Source: Alphaproteobacteria bacterium
GTDB lineage: Bacteria; Myxococcota_A; UBA796; CAJQPC01
Direction: 5' to 3'
NCBI GenBank assembly: GCA_020632795.1
Contig: JACKEV010000008.1
Location: 248,001 to 312,000, forward strand
Length of the DNA: 64,000 bases
In this document: positions 25,886 to 33,932 of the stretch, piece after piece
How positions within the stretch are numbered: position 1 is the stretch's first letter
How the letters are laid out: every line of letters starts with the position of its first letter
The notes under the pieces: model-generated
Told to the model about the DNA's origin: nothing
What the model saw: the letters and a program-made list of their open reading frames with translations, nothing else
The model's database searches: none
Position numbers and translations under genes: made by a program

Positions 25886-27337
25886 TCAACGGCGCAGCTC
25901 CGCGCGCAGGGCGTCCGCCATGCGGGCGTAGCGCTCCTCGCCGGTCATGCGGTAGAGGCGGTCGAGGGCGGCCAGGGCCTCGGCATCCTTGCCGATGTCC
26001 TTGGCGGCGGCGGCGTAGGCGAGCAGCAGCGAGGGGTCGGCGAAGCGGGCGATGGCGTTGGCCAGGACCTGGAAGGCGCCCTCGGCGTTGCCCTGCTGGG
26101 TGAGCACGCTGACCATCGCCATGACCGGGCGGGCGTCGGTGGGGTGCATCGCGGAGACGGTGGCCAGCACCTGGAGGCCGGCCTTGGGGCCCTCGACCGC
26201 GACGTGGGCCATGCCGGCGGCCACGCCGAGGGAGGCGTCGTGGGGCCGCTGGGCGTGCGCGGAGTCCAGGAGCACCATGCCCTCGCGGGCCTGACCCTGG
26301 GAGAGCAGCAGCATCCCCAGCGCCCCCTGGACGTCCGGGGAGTTGGGGGCCAGGGCGATGGCCCGGCGCAGGTCGGTCTCGGCGCCGGTGAGGTCGCCCT
26401 GCTCGCTGCGGGTGTGGCCCCGGGCCAGGAAGACGAGGTGGCAGGCGGGGTAGCGCTCGACCAGCGCGTCCAGCTCGACCCGGGCGGCGATGGGGGAGTC
26501 CCGCCCCAGCAGCCGGGCGCGGGCGAGGGCGGCCTGCCCGGCGACGTCCAGGTGCCCGGCCTGGATCTCGTGGACCACCGCCAGGTCGAAGGCGGCCTGA
26601 CTGGAGGCCGGGTTCAGCCGCAGGGCGGTCTCCAGGGCGCGCTCGGCGTCCTTGAGCTGGCCGGCCTTGATCTGCTCGGCGGCGAGGGCCTCCCAGACGC
26701 GGGGCTCCTCGGGGGAGGCCTTGGCGCCTTGCTGGAGCACGTCGAGGGCGCGCTCCGGGCGCAGGCTGGCGATGGCGAGGTAGGCCTCCGGATCGCTGGG
26801 GATCGCGGCGATGGCCCGTTCGCAGACCTGCACGGCCAGGTCGTGGCGACCGGCGGCGATGTGCAGCGCCCCGAGCCCCGCCCAGGCCTCGGACAGGGTG
26901 GGGTCCAGGGCGAGGGCCTTCTCGTAGCGGGTCTTGGCGCGCTCGGCCTGGCCCAGGGCGCGGTCCACCGAGGCCAGGCCCATCCACGCCCGGCCCAGCT
27001 TCGGGTCCAGCTCGACCGCGCGGGTGTAGGCCTCGGTGGCCTCCTTCGCGGTGACCGCCGCGCGCCCGAACAGGTACCAGGCCATCGGGTCGTCCGGGCG
27101 GGCCTGGACGCGCACCCGGTAGGCCTCCTGGGCGTCCCAGCCCATGCCCAGGTTCATGAGGATGTCGATGAGCAGCTCGTGGGACTCGACGTCGGCCTCG
27201 TCCCGGGTGACCGAGGCGCGGGCCTCGTCGAGGGCCTCGGCGACGCGCTCGGCGCGCAGCAGGCGGACCACGTCATCGGCGTCGGCGCGCGCGAGGGGGA
27301 GCGCCAGGTGCAGGCAGAGCCAGAGGGTCGACGTCAG
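25886..27337 (-). CDS. Secreted TPR-repeat protein (CTG start proposed)
   Basis: A 483-residue protein. I propose CTG 27337 as start: GGAGG (27345-27349) lies 7 nt upstream and the start gives a clean signal peptide (TSTLWLCLHLALPLARA). The only upstream in-frame ATG (27391) would overlap the divergent gene's start and add a non-signal leader. The body is at least ten TPRs, for example EAYTRAVELDPKLGRAWMGL, RYEKALALDPTLSEAWAGLG and DLRRAIALAPNSPDVQGALG, so it is a periplasmic or outer-membrane-associated scaffold. It lies divergent from another TPR/PEGA protein across 52 nt. No catalytic residues are seen. Confidence 0.75.
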   Translation of the reverse strand: MTSTLWLCLHLALPLARADADDVVRLLRAERVAEALDEARASVTRDEADVESHELLIDILMNLGMGWDAQEAYRVRVQARPDDPMAWYLFGRAAVTAKEATEAYTRAVELDPKLGRAWMGLASVDRALGQAERAKTRYEKALALDPTLSEAWAGLGALHIAAGRHDLAVQVCERAIAAIPSDPEAYLAIASLRPERALDVLQQGAKASPEEPRVWEALAAEQIKAGQLKDAERALETALRLNPASSQAAFDLAVVHEIQAGHLDVAGQAALARARLLGRDSPIAARVELDALVERYPACHLVFLARGHTRSEQGDLTGAETDLRRAIALAPNSPDVQGALGMLLLSQGQAREGMVLLDSAHAQRPHDASLGVAAGMAHVAVEGPKAGLQVLATVSAMHPTDARPVMAMVSVLTQQGNAEGAFQVLANAIARFADPSLLLAYAAAAKDIGKDAEALAALDRLYRMTGEERYARMADALRAELRR

Positions 27338-27389
27338 GATGGGGCCTCCAGTGATATGCTCGGGCCGAAGCCCTGCGGACCTGAGACAC

Positions 27390-28718
27390 ATGAACCGTAT
27401 CCCGCTGTTCCTGCTGATGCTGCTGTCGAGCACCTCGACCGCCCTGGCCGCGCGCCTGCCTGAGCTGGCGGTGGTGGGCGTGCACGTCGAGGGGGTCTCC
27501 GAGGAGGACGGCCAGGAGGCCGCCGCCCGGCTTGGCGAGTCCATCGCCGGCGGGGACACCGTCGAGGTGGTGCTGCCCGACTACGTCTCGGCGCGCCTCA
27601 AGGGCCGCGAGGCGCTGGTGATCGCGGACATGGCCCTGGCGGTGGGCAAGGCCCAGCTCGAGGAGGGCCGGGTGCTCTACGAGCGCGCCCAGCCGGACGC
27701 CGCGATCCCGCAGCTCCAGAAGGCGGTCGAGGAGCTGACCGAGGGCATCGCCTCCACCGGCTCCACCAAGGACCTCATCGAGGCGTACCTCGTGCTGGCC
27801 CTCGCCCACAACGGCCTGGGGGAGGACGAGCCCGCGCGCGAGGCGTTCCGCCAGGTGGTCGTGCTCGACCCCGCCCGTGAGCTGGACCCGATCAGCTACC
27901 CGCCGCGGGTGATCGACCAGTTCAACGCGGTGCGGGCGGAGGTGCTCGCCCAGGGCACCGCGACCGTCGACATCACCGCGCCCCTGCCGCCGCCGCCGCG
28001 CGCCCAGGACGGTGAGGACGCCCCGCCGCCGGTCGCGCAGGTGATGGTCGACGGCCGGGGCATCGGCGAGGCCCCGCTGCGCGCCGAGGGCCTGCCCCCG
28101 GGCATGCACCACGTCTGGGCGTCTGCCGAGGGGGGCCTGCGGGGCTACGCCCAGCTCTCCGTGGAGCCGGACCAGGCGCAGTCCATCCAGCTGGACATGC
28201 TCGCGGGCCAACTGGAGGATCCCTCACAGACGACGATCGGCCGCTCCCGTCAGACCGAGCGCCTGTACACGGCGCTGGGGGAGTACTGTCAGACCCCGCT
28301 GGTGCTGCTCGCCGGCCGGATCTCCGAGGAGGAGGTCGCCGTGCAGCTCTACTCCACGCGCACGGGCAACTTCTCCCAGCCGCTGACCTCCAAGGCCGGG
28401 GGCGACCCCGTCCGCGCGATGGAGGACCTGCTGCCGGCGCTGGCCGGCTACGTCACCGAGTCCGGGGACATCCGCTCGGACCGGGTGTCCATCGACGTCG
28501 CCGCGTTCGACGTGTCCACCAACGCGGTGCTCACCAAGATGCTGCTCGACCCCGACGAGGCCCGCCAGATCGAGATCATCGAGGGCGGTGGTGCCCGGTG
28601 GTGGGTCTGGGCCGGCATCGGGGCCATCGTCGCCGGGGGCGCGGGCACAACGGCGGCGCTGCTGTTGACGAACGACGAGCCGAAGGAGGAGGGGGTGATC
28701 ACGGTGGTGATTCCCTGA
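27390..28718 (+). CDS. Secreted TPR/PEGA protein with C-terminal membrane span
   Basis: A 442-residue protein from ATG 27390 with a signal peptide (RIPLFLLMLLSSTSTALAA). TPR-like helices (about 80-170) lead to a PEGA-type segment (AQVMVDGRGIGEAPLRAEGL). A longer alpha/beta region follows, and the C-terminal span is WWVWAGIGAIVAGGAGTTAA with a short acidic tail. The architecture parallels the protein at 4824-5768, suggesting both are membrane-tethered periplasmic proteins of the same broad type. No enzymatic role visible. Confidence 0.78.
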   Translation: MNRIPLFLLMLLSSTSTALAARLPELAVVGVHVEGVSEEDGQEAAARLGESIAGGDTVEVVLPDYVSARLKGREALVIADMALAVGKAQLEEGRVLYERAQPDAAIPQLQKAVEELTEGIASTGSTKDLIEAYLVLALAHNGLGEDEPAREAFRQVVVLDPARELDPISYPPRVIDQFNAVRAEVLAQGTATVDITAPLPPPPRAQDGEDAPPPVAQVMVDGRGIGEAPLRAEGLPPGMHHVWASAEGGLRGYAQLSVEPDQAQSIQLDMLAGQLEDPSQTTIGRSRQTERLYTALGEYCQTPLVLLAGRISEEEVAVQLYSTRTGNFSQPLTSKAGGDPVRAMEDLLPALAGYVTESGDIRSDRVSIDVAAFDVSTNAVLTKMLLDPDEARQIEIIEGGGARWWVWAGIGAIVAGGAGTTAALLLTNDEPKEEGVITVVIP

Positions 28719-28724
28719 CGTCGC

Positions 28725-29588
28725 TCACGGTGGAGCCTGGGTCGGGGGCAGTCGGTAGATGAGCTGCTCCTCGAAGGTGCAGGCGACCTGGACGTGCTCG
28801 CCGCGGTCCTCGAAGTATCGGATCATGGCGTTGATCTGGTCCAGGAACAGGTCGAAGTACCGCTCGGTTTCGCCCTTGGCATCGAAGAACTCCGGGACGT
28901 CGGCCCCAACCGTGATCCGGTAGAACAGGAAGGCGTCGCGGGTATGCTTGGGGGCGGAGGGGTCCCAGTCGATGCTCTCCTCGACGCGGGCCTCCATGAC
29001 CTCGGTGCGGAAGGCGTAGCCATCGACCTCGGCGCCCAGGAGCGCGATGAGATCGGCGGTGATGTCCTCCTCGGAGCGGTCGGTGTCGACGTGAAGGATG
29101 GTGCCCACGTCGAAGCCCAGGGGGAGGACCCCGATCCCTACGGGCGGCCTCGGGGGTGAGGGGTCTCCGGGCGCGCCGTGTCGCAGATGGTTCAGGTAGG
29201 GCTCCAGCCAGCCGAAGTCGCCCAGGAGCATGGCCTTGAGCGTCTCCAGCAGCGCGCTGCAGACTCTGTGGAGTTCGGTTCGAACGGCGCTCGCAGGCAC
29301 CTTCGACGAAGGAGCAAGTGGAGGCTCCGGCGGATCATCTCCATCGCTCTCTGTATGGGGTGACAAGTTCAGGTGATAGGAGAAGTCCAGTCTGTGGCTG
29401 AGGGCGCGGCCAAGCGGCGAGAGCCGAACGGAGGCGTATCCGTCTTCCCCCACCGAGAAGCGGAGTGAGCAGGCCGGGAGCTTCAGGAAGATGCCGTCGG
29501 GCAGGCCGTCCTCGATGGTGTACGCAGCGGGCCAGTCGAAGCCCGCCGCGACCTCCCGGAGGAGGGCAGGCGTGAAGTGGACGTTCAT
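28725..29588 (-). CDS. Putative immunity protein, paralogue of the preceding gene
   Basis: A 287-residue protein from ATG 29588 (TTG 29594 is an alternative). Its first 80 residues, FTPALLREVAAGFDWPAAY followed by IEDGLPDGIFLKLPACSLRF, closely match the start of the protein encoded 42 nt upstream, so the two are diverged tandem copies. The C-terminal 110 residues are extra and contain mixed alpha/beta segments. No signal peptide or membrane span. Position two genes after the toxin at 30063 and duplication are typical of immunity genes. I recognise no named Imm family. Confidence 0.6.
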   Translation of the reverse strand: MNVHFTPALLREVAAGFDWPAAYTIEDGLPDGIFLKLPACSLRFSVGEDGYASVRLSPLGRALSHRLDFSYHLNLSPHTESDGDDPPEPPLAPSSKVPASAVRTELHRVCSALLETLKAMLLGDFGWLEPYLNHLRHGAPGDPSPPRPPVGIGVLPLGFDVGTILHVDTDRSEEDITADLIALLGAEVDGYAFRTEVMEARVEESIDWDPSAPKHTRDAFLFYRITVGADVPEFFDAKGETERYFDLFLDQINAMIRYFEDRGEHVQVACTFEEQLIYRLPPTQAPP

Positions 29589-29630
29589 GATCAACTCGTT
29601 GGAGTAATGCCTTGGGAGCTGGGTCCGGGC

Positions 29631-30050
29631 TCACCGGCCCGTCATCTCGCGGTACCGCTGCACCCAGCTGAAGTCCCCGAGGATGACGGGGTGGAGGTAC
29701 TTCTGAGCCCACATGCAGAGGTCATGGACGCCATTGCGCACCTTGGTCTCTGAGCCGTAGGGCGCGTCGTCGTTCCTCAGACCCTCGACCAGCGGGCGGC
29801 CGTCGCGCTCGGAGAAGGGGGCGAAGACCATCATGGCCTCGAACAGGCCCAAATTGTAGGGAAAACCGGTGTCCTCAGGAAGAAATTCCAGACTCATCTC
29901 TCCCTCATAGCCTTCTGGGAAGTAGAGTGAGCAATGTGGGAATTTTAAGGTCATGCCGTCAGGCAGATCGTCTTCGATGAGGTACTCGGCAGGCCAGTCG
30001 AAGGACTCGACGACCTCGCGGAAGATCTCAGGGGTCAGGTAGTTGTCCAC
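29631..30050 (-). CDS. Putative immunity protein for the large toxin upstream
   Basis: A 139-residue protein starting at GTG 30050 with GGAG 6 nt upstream, 12 nt after the stop of the toxin gene. The sequence starts NYLTPEIFREVVESFDWPAEY, has DLPDGMTLKFPHCSLYF and ends in a Trp/Tyr-rich helix, DFSWVQRYREM. Being cytoplasmic, small and immediately downstream, it is the best candidate antidote for the toxin tip. DNA here is visibly less GC-rich than the surroundings, as expected for exchanged toxin-tip/immunity cassettes. The family is unknown to me. Confidence 0.6.
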   Translation of the reverse strand: MDNYLTPEIFREVVESFDWPAEYLIEDDLPDGMTLKFPHCSLYFPEGYEGEMSLEFLPEDTGFPYNLGLFEAMMVFAPFSERDGRPLVEGLRNDDAPYGSETKVRNGVHDLCMWAQKYLHPVILGDFSWVQRYREMTGR

Positions 30051-30062
30051 AGAGGTCTCCTG

Positions 30063-33000
30063 TCAGGGTTGCTTGAAGGCGACGCCGTCTGGCCCGAAGG
30101 TGTATCCGTTTGCTTTGAGCAGTTCGACTTCGCGCCCGAAGATGGAGAGGATCTTTTCTCCGGTTTCATTCAGTACAAATTCGCTTGAGCGTGTGGTCAC
30201 GAACATCATGCGGTCGTTTGTTGGATCGGAGATCAGCCGGATGGTGTCCCCTCGCTTGATGGCGTCCTCGAGCCAGGGTTTGTTGACGGTCTCCCAGAAC
30301 TCGTCCGTGACCGTCTTCCAGTAGAGGAGGTCGTCTCCGCTCTCCAGCAGGGGTAGGTGCTTCTGTTTGATCTCGGACCACTTCGGAGAACGGAGAATGT
30401 TGATGGCGCCAGGGTTCGAGCCGGTTCGAGTGATGCCGGTTGGTTTACCCTTTGGTGAAAGGCCACGTCGGGCGACGGCGTTCGTATCCTTGAGGACTCC
30501 CGTCACGGTCGTGGTCTTTTCGGGGTGGAGGGCGATGAGGTTTCCTCCAAAGAGGTTCTCTTTGCCTGGAACAATCTCCAGGTGGCTACCGTTCTCGAAC
30601 CGGCCGATGAGTTGGCCCCGCTTGTTCCGGATCTCCCGCTCGCCTGGGACAGCCCCACCGCCGTCCTTCCGCGCCAACTTCGACCCCTTCTCCGGCGTTG
30701 AGCTCTGGCCTTTGGAGCCACCGGGTTTATCTGCGCCACGGCGTCGCCGAGCAGCCCGGCCCGCGTCCTCCCACTCATCCACCTGGGATTCAGCGATCGG
30801 CACCCACGGATTGATCTTCCCGAACAGCCGCAGCCGCGTCCCCTTGAGCGTCAGCTTGAACCCCCGGAACCGCGTCTTCGCCAGCAGCCGCTCGCCCAGC
30901 TCGCCGAGGCTGCGGGCACCCCGCCCGATGGCGCTGTCCCCGACGCCCCGGAGGATCACCTTGCCCTGACGCACCGCGTAGGCCGCGCCCCGCTGCGCGC
31001 CCCGCGCCGCCGCCTTCGCGCCCTTCATCGCGGCCCCGCCGACCCGCATCGTGGCGAGCATGGCCAGCTCAATGGCGCCGGCCGCGCCCGCCTTGGCCAG
31101 GGCCTTCCCGCCGCCGGGGGCGTCCCCGGCCCAGCCCTTCTCCAGGAAGTCCCGGACATGCCCGGCGAGGTGAACCACCCCGGCCAGCCCCATGGCCGCG
31201 CCCACGGCGCCCAACACCACCGGCAGCGCGGCGGTGGCCGCCCCGCCCGTGAGCACGTTGAGGCCGATGAAGCCGGCGAGCCCCAGCACCCCGGCGCCCA
31301 GCAGGGCCGGCCAGCGCTCGGCGAACCAGCGCTTCAGGCCGTCCTTCATCAGGGTCCAGCGGGCCCGGGCGCGCTCCTTGGGGTCCAGACCGTCGTCCCA
31401 GTCCAGGTCGGCGGCCTGCTGGCCCAGGATGTTGTCCATGGAGCGCTCGGCGTCGTTGGAGAAGCCGAACTCGACCTCACCGCCCTGCCCCCGCACCTCA
31501 GTGAGCAGCTCGGGAGGCAGCTGGAGGTCGGTGATGAGGCGGTCCACCCCGACGTTCTCTGGCGTCCAGGGCGGGCCCGGCAGCACCTCAGCGCCGGCAC
31601 CCAGCCCCGCCGCAGCCAGCTCAGCCGGCGACAGCGGCTGGTCGAGGTCGACGCCCAGCAGCTCCTCCCAGGCGGCGGACTCGAACTGGGGCGGGGCGGT
31701 CTTCGCGGCCTCCAGCAGGTTGTGGAGCCCCTCGGCGATGGCTTCCCAGTCCCCGGTGACCACGAGCCCGGCGAGGGTCAGCGCCCCGACCCAGGTGGCC
31801 TGCCCCAGGGCGAGCATGACGTCCAGGCCGTCGGCCAGCCCGCCGAGCACCGCCTCCGAGGCGCTGCGCAGGCCGTCCGCGACCGCGTCGATGGCCCCCT
31901 GGGCCCGGTCCACCACACCCTGGATGACGCCGCACCAGCGATCCGCCAGGCCCGGCCAGGCCGCCAGGGTGGTCTGGAGCACAGCCTGCACGAGCCGCGC
32001 GTAGCCCTGCACCATGCGGGAGAGCAGCGCCTGGCTTGCGGCGATGGCGCGCTGCGCAGCCCCCTGAGCGGCGTCGAACATTCCCCGGGCGCCCTCGCGG
32101 ACGGTGTCGTAGACGCCATCGACGAAGCCGGCGGCCCCGGCCTGCTCGTTGACCCGGGCGGTCTCGACCTGCATGGCGTCGAGGGTCTGCTGGCGGGCCT
32201 CGGCGGTCTGCTGCATGGCGGCAGCGGCGGACTGATTCAGCTCGGCCTGCCAGGCGGTGCGGGCCTGGGACGCTTCGGCGAGCGCTCCCTCGCGCAGGCC
32301 GAGCTGCTGCGCGATGGCCTGGTCCTGGAGGGCATCCAGCTCGCGCAGGTGAGCGACCTGGAGCATCGCTGCGTCCGATGACATCGACGCTTCAGCAGCC
32401 TGGGCCTCGGCGAGGTGGGGCGCGATCCGGGCGTCGAGGGCGGGGGTGAGGGCGCTCAAGTCCAGCTCTGGAGGAAGCTCCGGCGCGGTCAGCTCGGGGA
32501 GGGAGATCCCGTCCGCGGGCCGAAGCTGGAGTCCCTCGCCGATGAAGCCGTCGACCGGGGCGGGGCTGAGGGGCTGCGCGCCGAGGTCGGTGGTGGTGTG
32601 GGCGAGGGCGGCGTCGAGGGCCGGCGACAGCGTGTCGGCGGGCTGGATGGCGTCGAGGGTCTCCGGGCTGCCCTCAAGCTGAGGCGCGGGCAGCGATAGG
32701 GCTGGAGGAGGCGAGGCCGCAGGGTCCTGGGCGGTCAGCCCGGCGGGTGCGGGCAGGACCGGGAGGTGCCCAGCGACCCCGTCGGCCACCTTGGCGAGAC
32801 GGACCGGGGCCTGCGCCTGCAGCGCGGGCCACGCGGATACAAGGTCCGACGTGGGCAGGGTGCCCGGCTCGGTCTCCAGGGGGTCCGGTCGCCACGAGAA
32901 GCCGCCAGCGGCCGGCTCCGGCGCGTCGTCGCCGCCGAGGTCCACCAACGCGGCGACTCCGGCGTTGCCCAGGCCGTCCTGGGCGACCGCGGCGCGCTCG

Positions 33001-33113
33001 GGGGACCACGCCTCGTCGAAGGCGACGAGCCTGTCGGGCTCGACGGCCTCGATGGCCTCGTCAGGGAGCGGGGCGATGTCCTGTTGGGGGCGCTGCTGGT
33101 GCGCTCGGGGCAC
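30063..33113 (-). CDS. Large polymorphic-toxin-like protein A with unassigned C-terminal tip
   Basis: A 1016-residue protein from GTG 33113 (GAGG 6 nt upstream). Residues 1-774 form a trunk nearly identical to protein B at 33929-36685: an N-terminal DGLGNAGVAALVDLGG motif, a Pro/Asp-rich low-complexity stretch, a long Ala/Gln coiled coil (about 245-370), hydrophobic helices (LGAGVLGLAGFIGLNVLTGG and AALPVVLGAVGAAMGLAGVV), and an Ala/Gly/Lys-rich helix. The last 240 residues differ completely from B and include NPGAINILRSPKWSEIKQKH, TDEFWETVNKPWLEDAIKRG and a terminal KANGYTFGPDG; I do not recognise the family. A constant trunk with a swapped tip plus adjacent immunity genes is the hallmark of polymorphic toxins. 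There is no Sec signal, so export would need a dedicated injection or secretion system. A sigma-54 promoter precedes it. Confidence 0.8.
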   Translation of the reverse strand: MPRAHQQRPQQDIAPLPDEAIEAVEPDRLVAFDEAWSPERAAVAQDGLGNAGVAALVDLGGDDAPEPAAGGFSWRPDPLETEPGTLPTSDLVSAWPALQAQAPVRLAKVADGVAGHLPVLPAPAGLTAQDPAASPPPALSLPAPQLEGSPETLDAIQPADTLSPALDAALAHTTTDLGAQPLSPAPVDGFIGEGLQLRPADGISLPELTAPELPPELDLSALTPALDARIAPHLAEAQAAEASMSSDAAMLQVAHLRELDALQDQAIAQQLGLREGALAEASQARTAWQAELNQSAAAAMQQTAEARQQTLDAMQVETARVNEQAGAAGFVDGVYDTVREGARGMFDAAQGAAQRAIAASQALLSRMVQGYARLVQAVLQTTLAAWPGLADRWCGVIQGVVDRAQGAIDAVADGLRSASEAVLGGLADGLDVMLALGQATWVGALTLAGLVVTGDWEAIAEGLHNLLEAAKTAPPQFESAAWEELLGVDLDQPLSPAELAAAGLGAGAEVLPGPPWTPENVGVDRLITDLQLPPELLTEVRGQGGEVEFGFSNDAERSMDNILGQQAADLDWDDGLDPKERARARWTLMKDGLKRWFAERWPALLGAGVLGLAGFIGLNVLTGGAATAALPVVLGAVGAAMGLAGVVHLAGHVRDFLEKGWAGDAPGGGKALAKAGAAGAIELAMLATMRVGGAAMKGAKAAARGAQRGAAYAVRQGKVILRGVGDSAIGRGARSLGELGERLLAKTRFRGFKLTLKGTRLRLFGKINPWVPIAESQVDEWEDAGRAARRRRGADKPGGSKGQSSTPEKGSKLARKDGGGAVPGEREIRNKRGQLIGRFENGSHLEIVPGKENLFGGNLIALHPEKTTTVTGVLKDTNAVARRGLSPKGKPTGITRTGSNPGAINILRSPKWSEIKQKHLPLLESGDDLLYWKTVTDEFWETVNKPWLEDAIKRGDTIRLISDPTNDRMMFVTTRSSEFVLNETGEKILSIFGREVELLKANGYTFGPDGVAFKQP
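31729..32355. repeat. 627-bp tract identical to 35289-35915 (copy 1)
   Basis: This part of toxin gene A matches 35289-35915 in toxin gene B base for base over 627 nt, with no mismatch at synonymous sites, in an otherwise similar trunk that shows scattered differences on both sides. The two copies are direct repeats 3560 nt apart. Gene conversion or very recent duplication is implied. Confidence 0.93.
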
Positions 33114-33114
33114 G

Positions 33115-33134
33115 GGTCACCTCGGGTGGTGACC
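33115..33134 (-). promoter_or_regulatory. Palindrome overlapping the start region of toxin A
   Basis: GGTCACC-N6-GGTGACC lies one base upstream of the GTG start. The proximal arm overlaps the ribosome-binding site (GAGGTGACCC then GTG). The same element precedes two other genes at the same position, so it is likely an operator or an RNA hairpin controlling initiation. Confidence 0.8.
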
Positions 33135-33142
33135 GTCCACGA

Positions 33143-33158
33143 AGCAAAAGACGTGCCA
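33143..33158 (-). promoter_or_regulatory. Sigma-54 promoter of toxin A
   Basis: On the minus strand TGGCACGTCTTTTGCT matches the RpoN -24/-12 consensus TGGCACG-N4-TTGCW essentially perfectly, with the GG-N10-GC spacing. It ends exactly 30 nt upstream of the GTG. Transcription would begin inside the palindrome. Confidence 0.82.
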
Positions 33159-33220
33159 GGCAAGGAATGACGCCTGAAAGATAACCTTTGAAAAAGATTT
33201 CAGCGCGACACCGTGGTTCA

Positions 33221-33258
33221 GGGCTGTCAGGAGGTGGCTGAATTTCGACACCCCCCCT
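33221..33258 (-). promoter_or_regulatory. Conserved upstream box, putative enhancer-binding-protein site (toxin A)
   Basis: The minus strand contains GGTG-N12-CACC with core TCGAAATTCAG. The box begins 108 nt from the start codon, as in two other copies, and about 60-100 nt upstream of the -24 element, the usual place for a bacterial enhancer-binding-protein site. The rest of the 33259-33482 space shows nothing recognisable. Confidence 0.65.
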
Positions 33259-33482
33259 TCGATCGAGTCCGGGACCAGCATGGAGCGCCGATCGAGCCCG
33301 TCTTTGAGGGGGCCGTCTCATTGACGGGATGGGCGGGGCCCGAGGCCGCCGCCGTAGAGATGGATAGGAGGGACCCACGGACAGCCCTCGACGCCTCCAA
33401 TGATGGCACGGCATCCAGTGGGGGCACGGCGCCGGACTTGGGGTCATCCGTTCGCGCTTCACCGTAACGGTTCGGTATCGTG

Positions 33483-33932
33483 CTACCGCGGATCCGCTTC
33501 GAGGCGCTCCACCACCCGCTTCAGCGCGTCCATGTCGCCATAGTTGTCGAAGAAGGATGCGATCGCGTCATCAGCGCGCTTCGCGTCGCCTTGCTTGGTC
33601 CATCGACCGGTCACCTCTCGCGCCCGCTGCCACAGGTTCAGCCTCGCGGCATCGGGACCAGAGGCATCCCCCGTCGGTCGACCCATGACCTCGGGAAGGC
33701 GTTGAGGTGGCATCTGGCCCATCGCTCCATGACGCACTTGTGACGCCAGCCAGTCCTCAAGGCTCTCTTCGGCGAACGTAGCGTGCTGCTCCAACTCGTG
33801 CGGGTCGCCGAGGGTCATGAAGAAGTCTGCTTTGACATAGAACAACGCCTGGGCATCTCCGTGCTCAGCCCAGGTGTCAGTGACGCACTTCATTCTGCGC
33901 CAGATTGCCAGCGTAGGCGCGTTCATCGTCAC
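33483..33932 (-). CDS. Putative immunity protein for the HicA-tipped toxin
   Basis: A 149-residue protein starting at GTG 33932, which overlaps the toxin TGA (GTGA), so it is coupled to the toxin. ATG 33926 is an alternative. It is helical and charged, ending FFDNYGDMDALKRVVERL, with no HicB-like fold signature (no RHH or PxxGC motifs). Position directly behind a toxin with a HicA-type tip makes it the likely antidote, and a non-HicB one. No family recognised. Confidence 0.65.
   Translation of the reverse strand: MTMNAPTLAIWRRMKCVTDTWAEHGDAQALFYVKADFFMTLGDPHELEQHATFAEESLEDWLASQVRHGAMGQMPPQRLPEVMGRPTGDASGPDAARLNLWQRAREVTGRWTKQGDAKRADDAIASFFDNYGDMDALKRVVERLEADPR

Noticed and set aside
33259..33482. 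Small ORFs on both strands between toxin A leader and the immunity gene
   Set aside because: Compositionally poor, no ribosome-binding site, no motif; best left as non-coding or decayed DNA.
33483..33932. HicB antitoxin for the HicA tip
   Set aside because: The sequence has neither the HicB partial RNase-H-like pattern nor an RHH/HTH DNA-binding part, so it is called a generic immunity protein.
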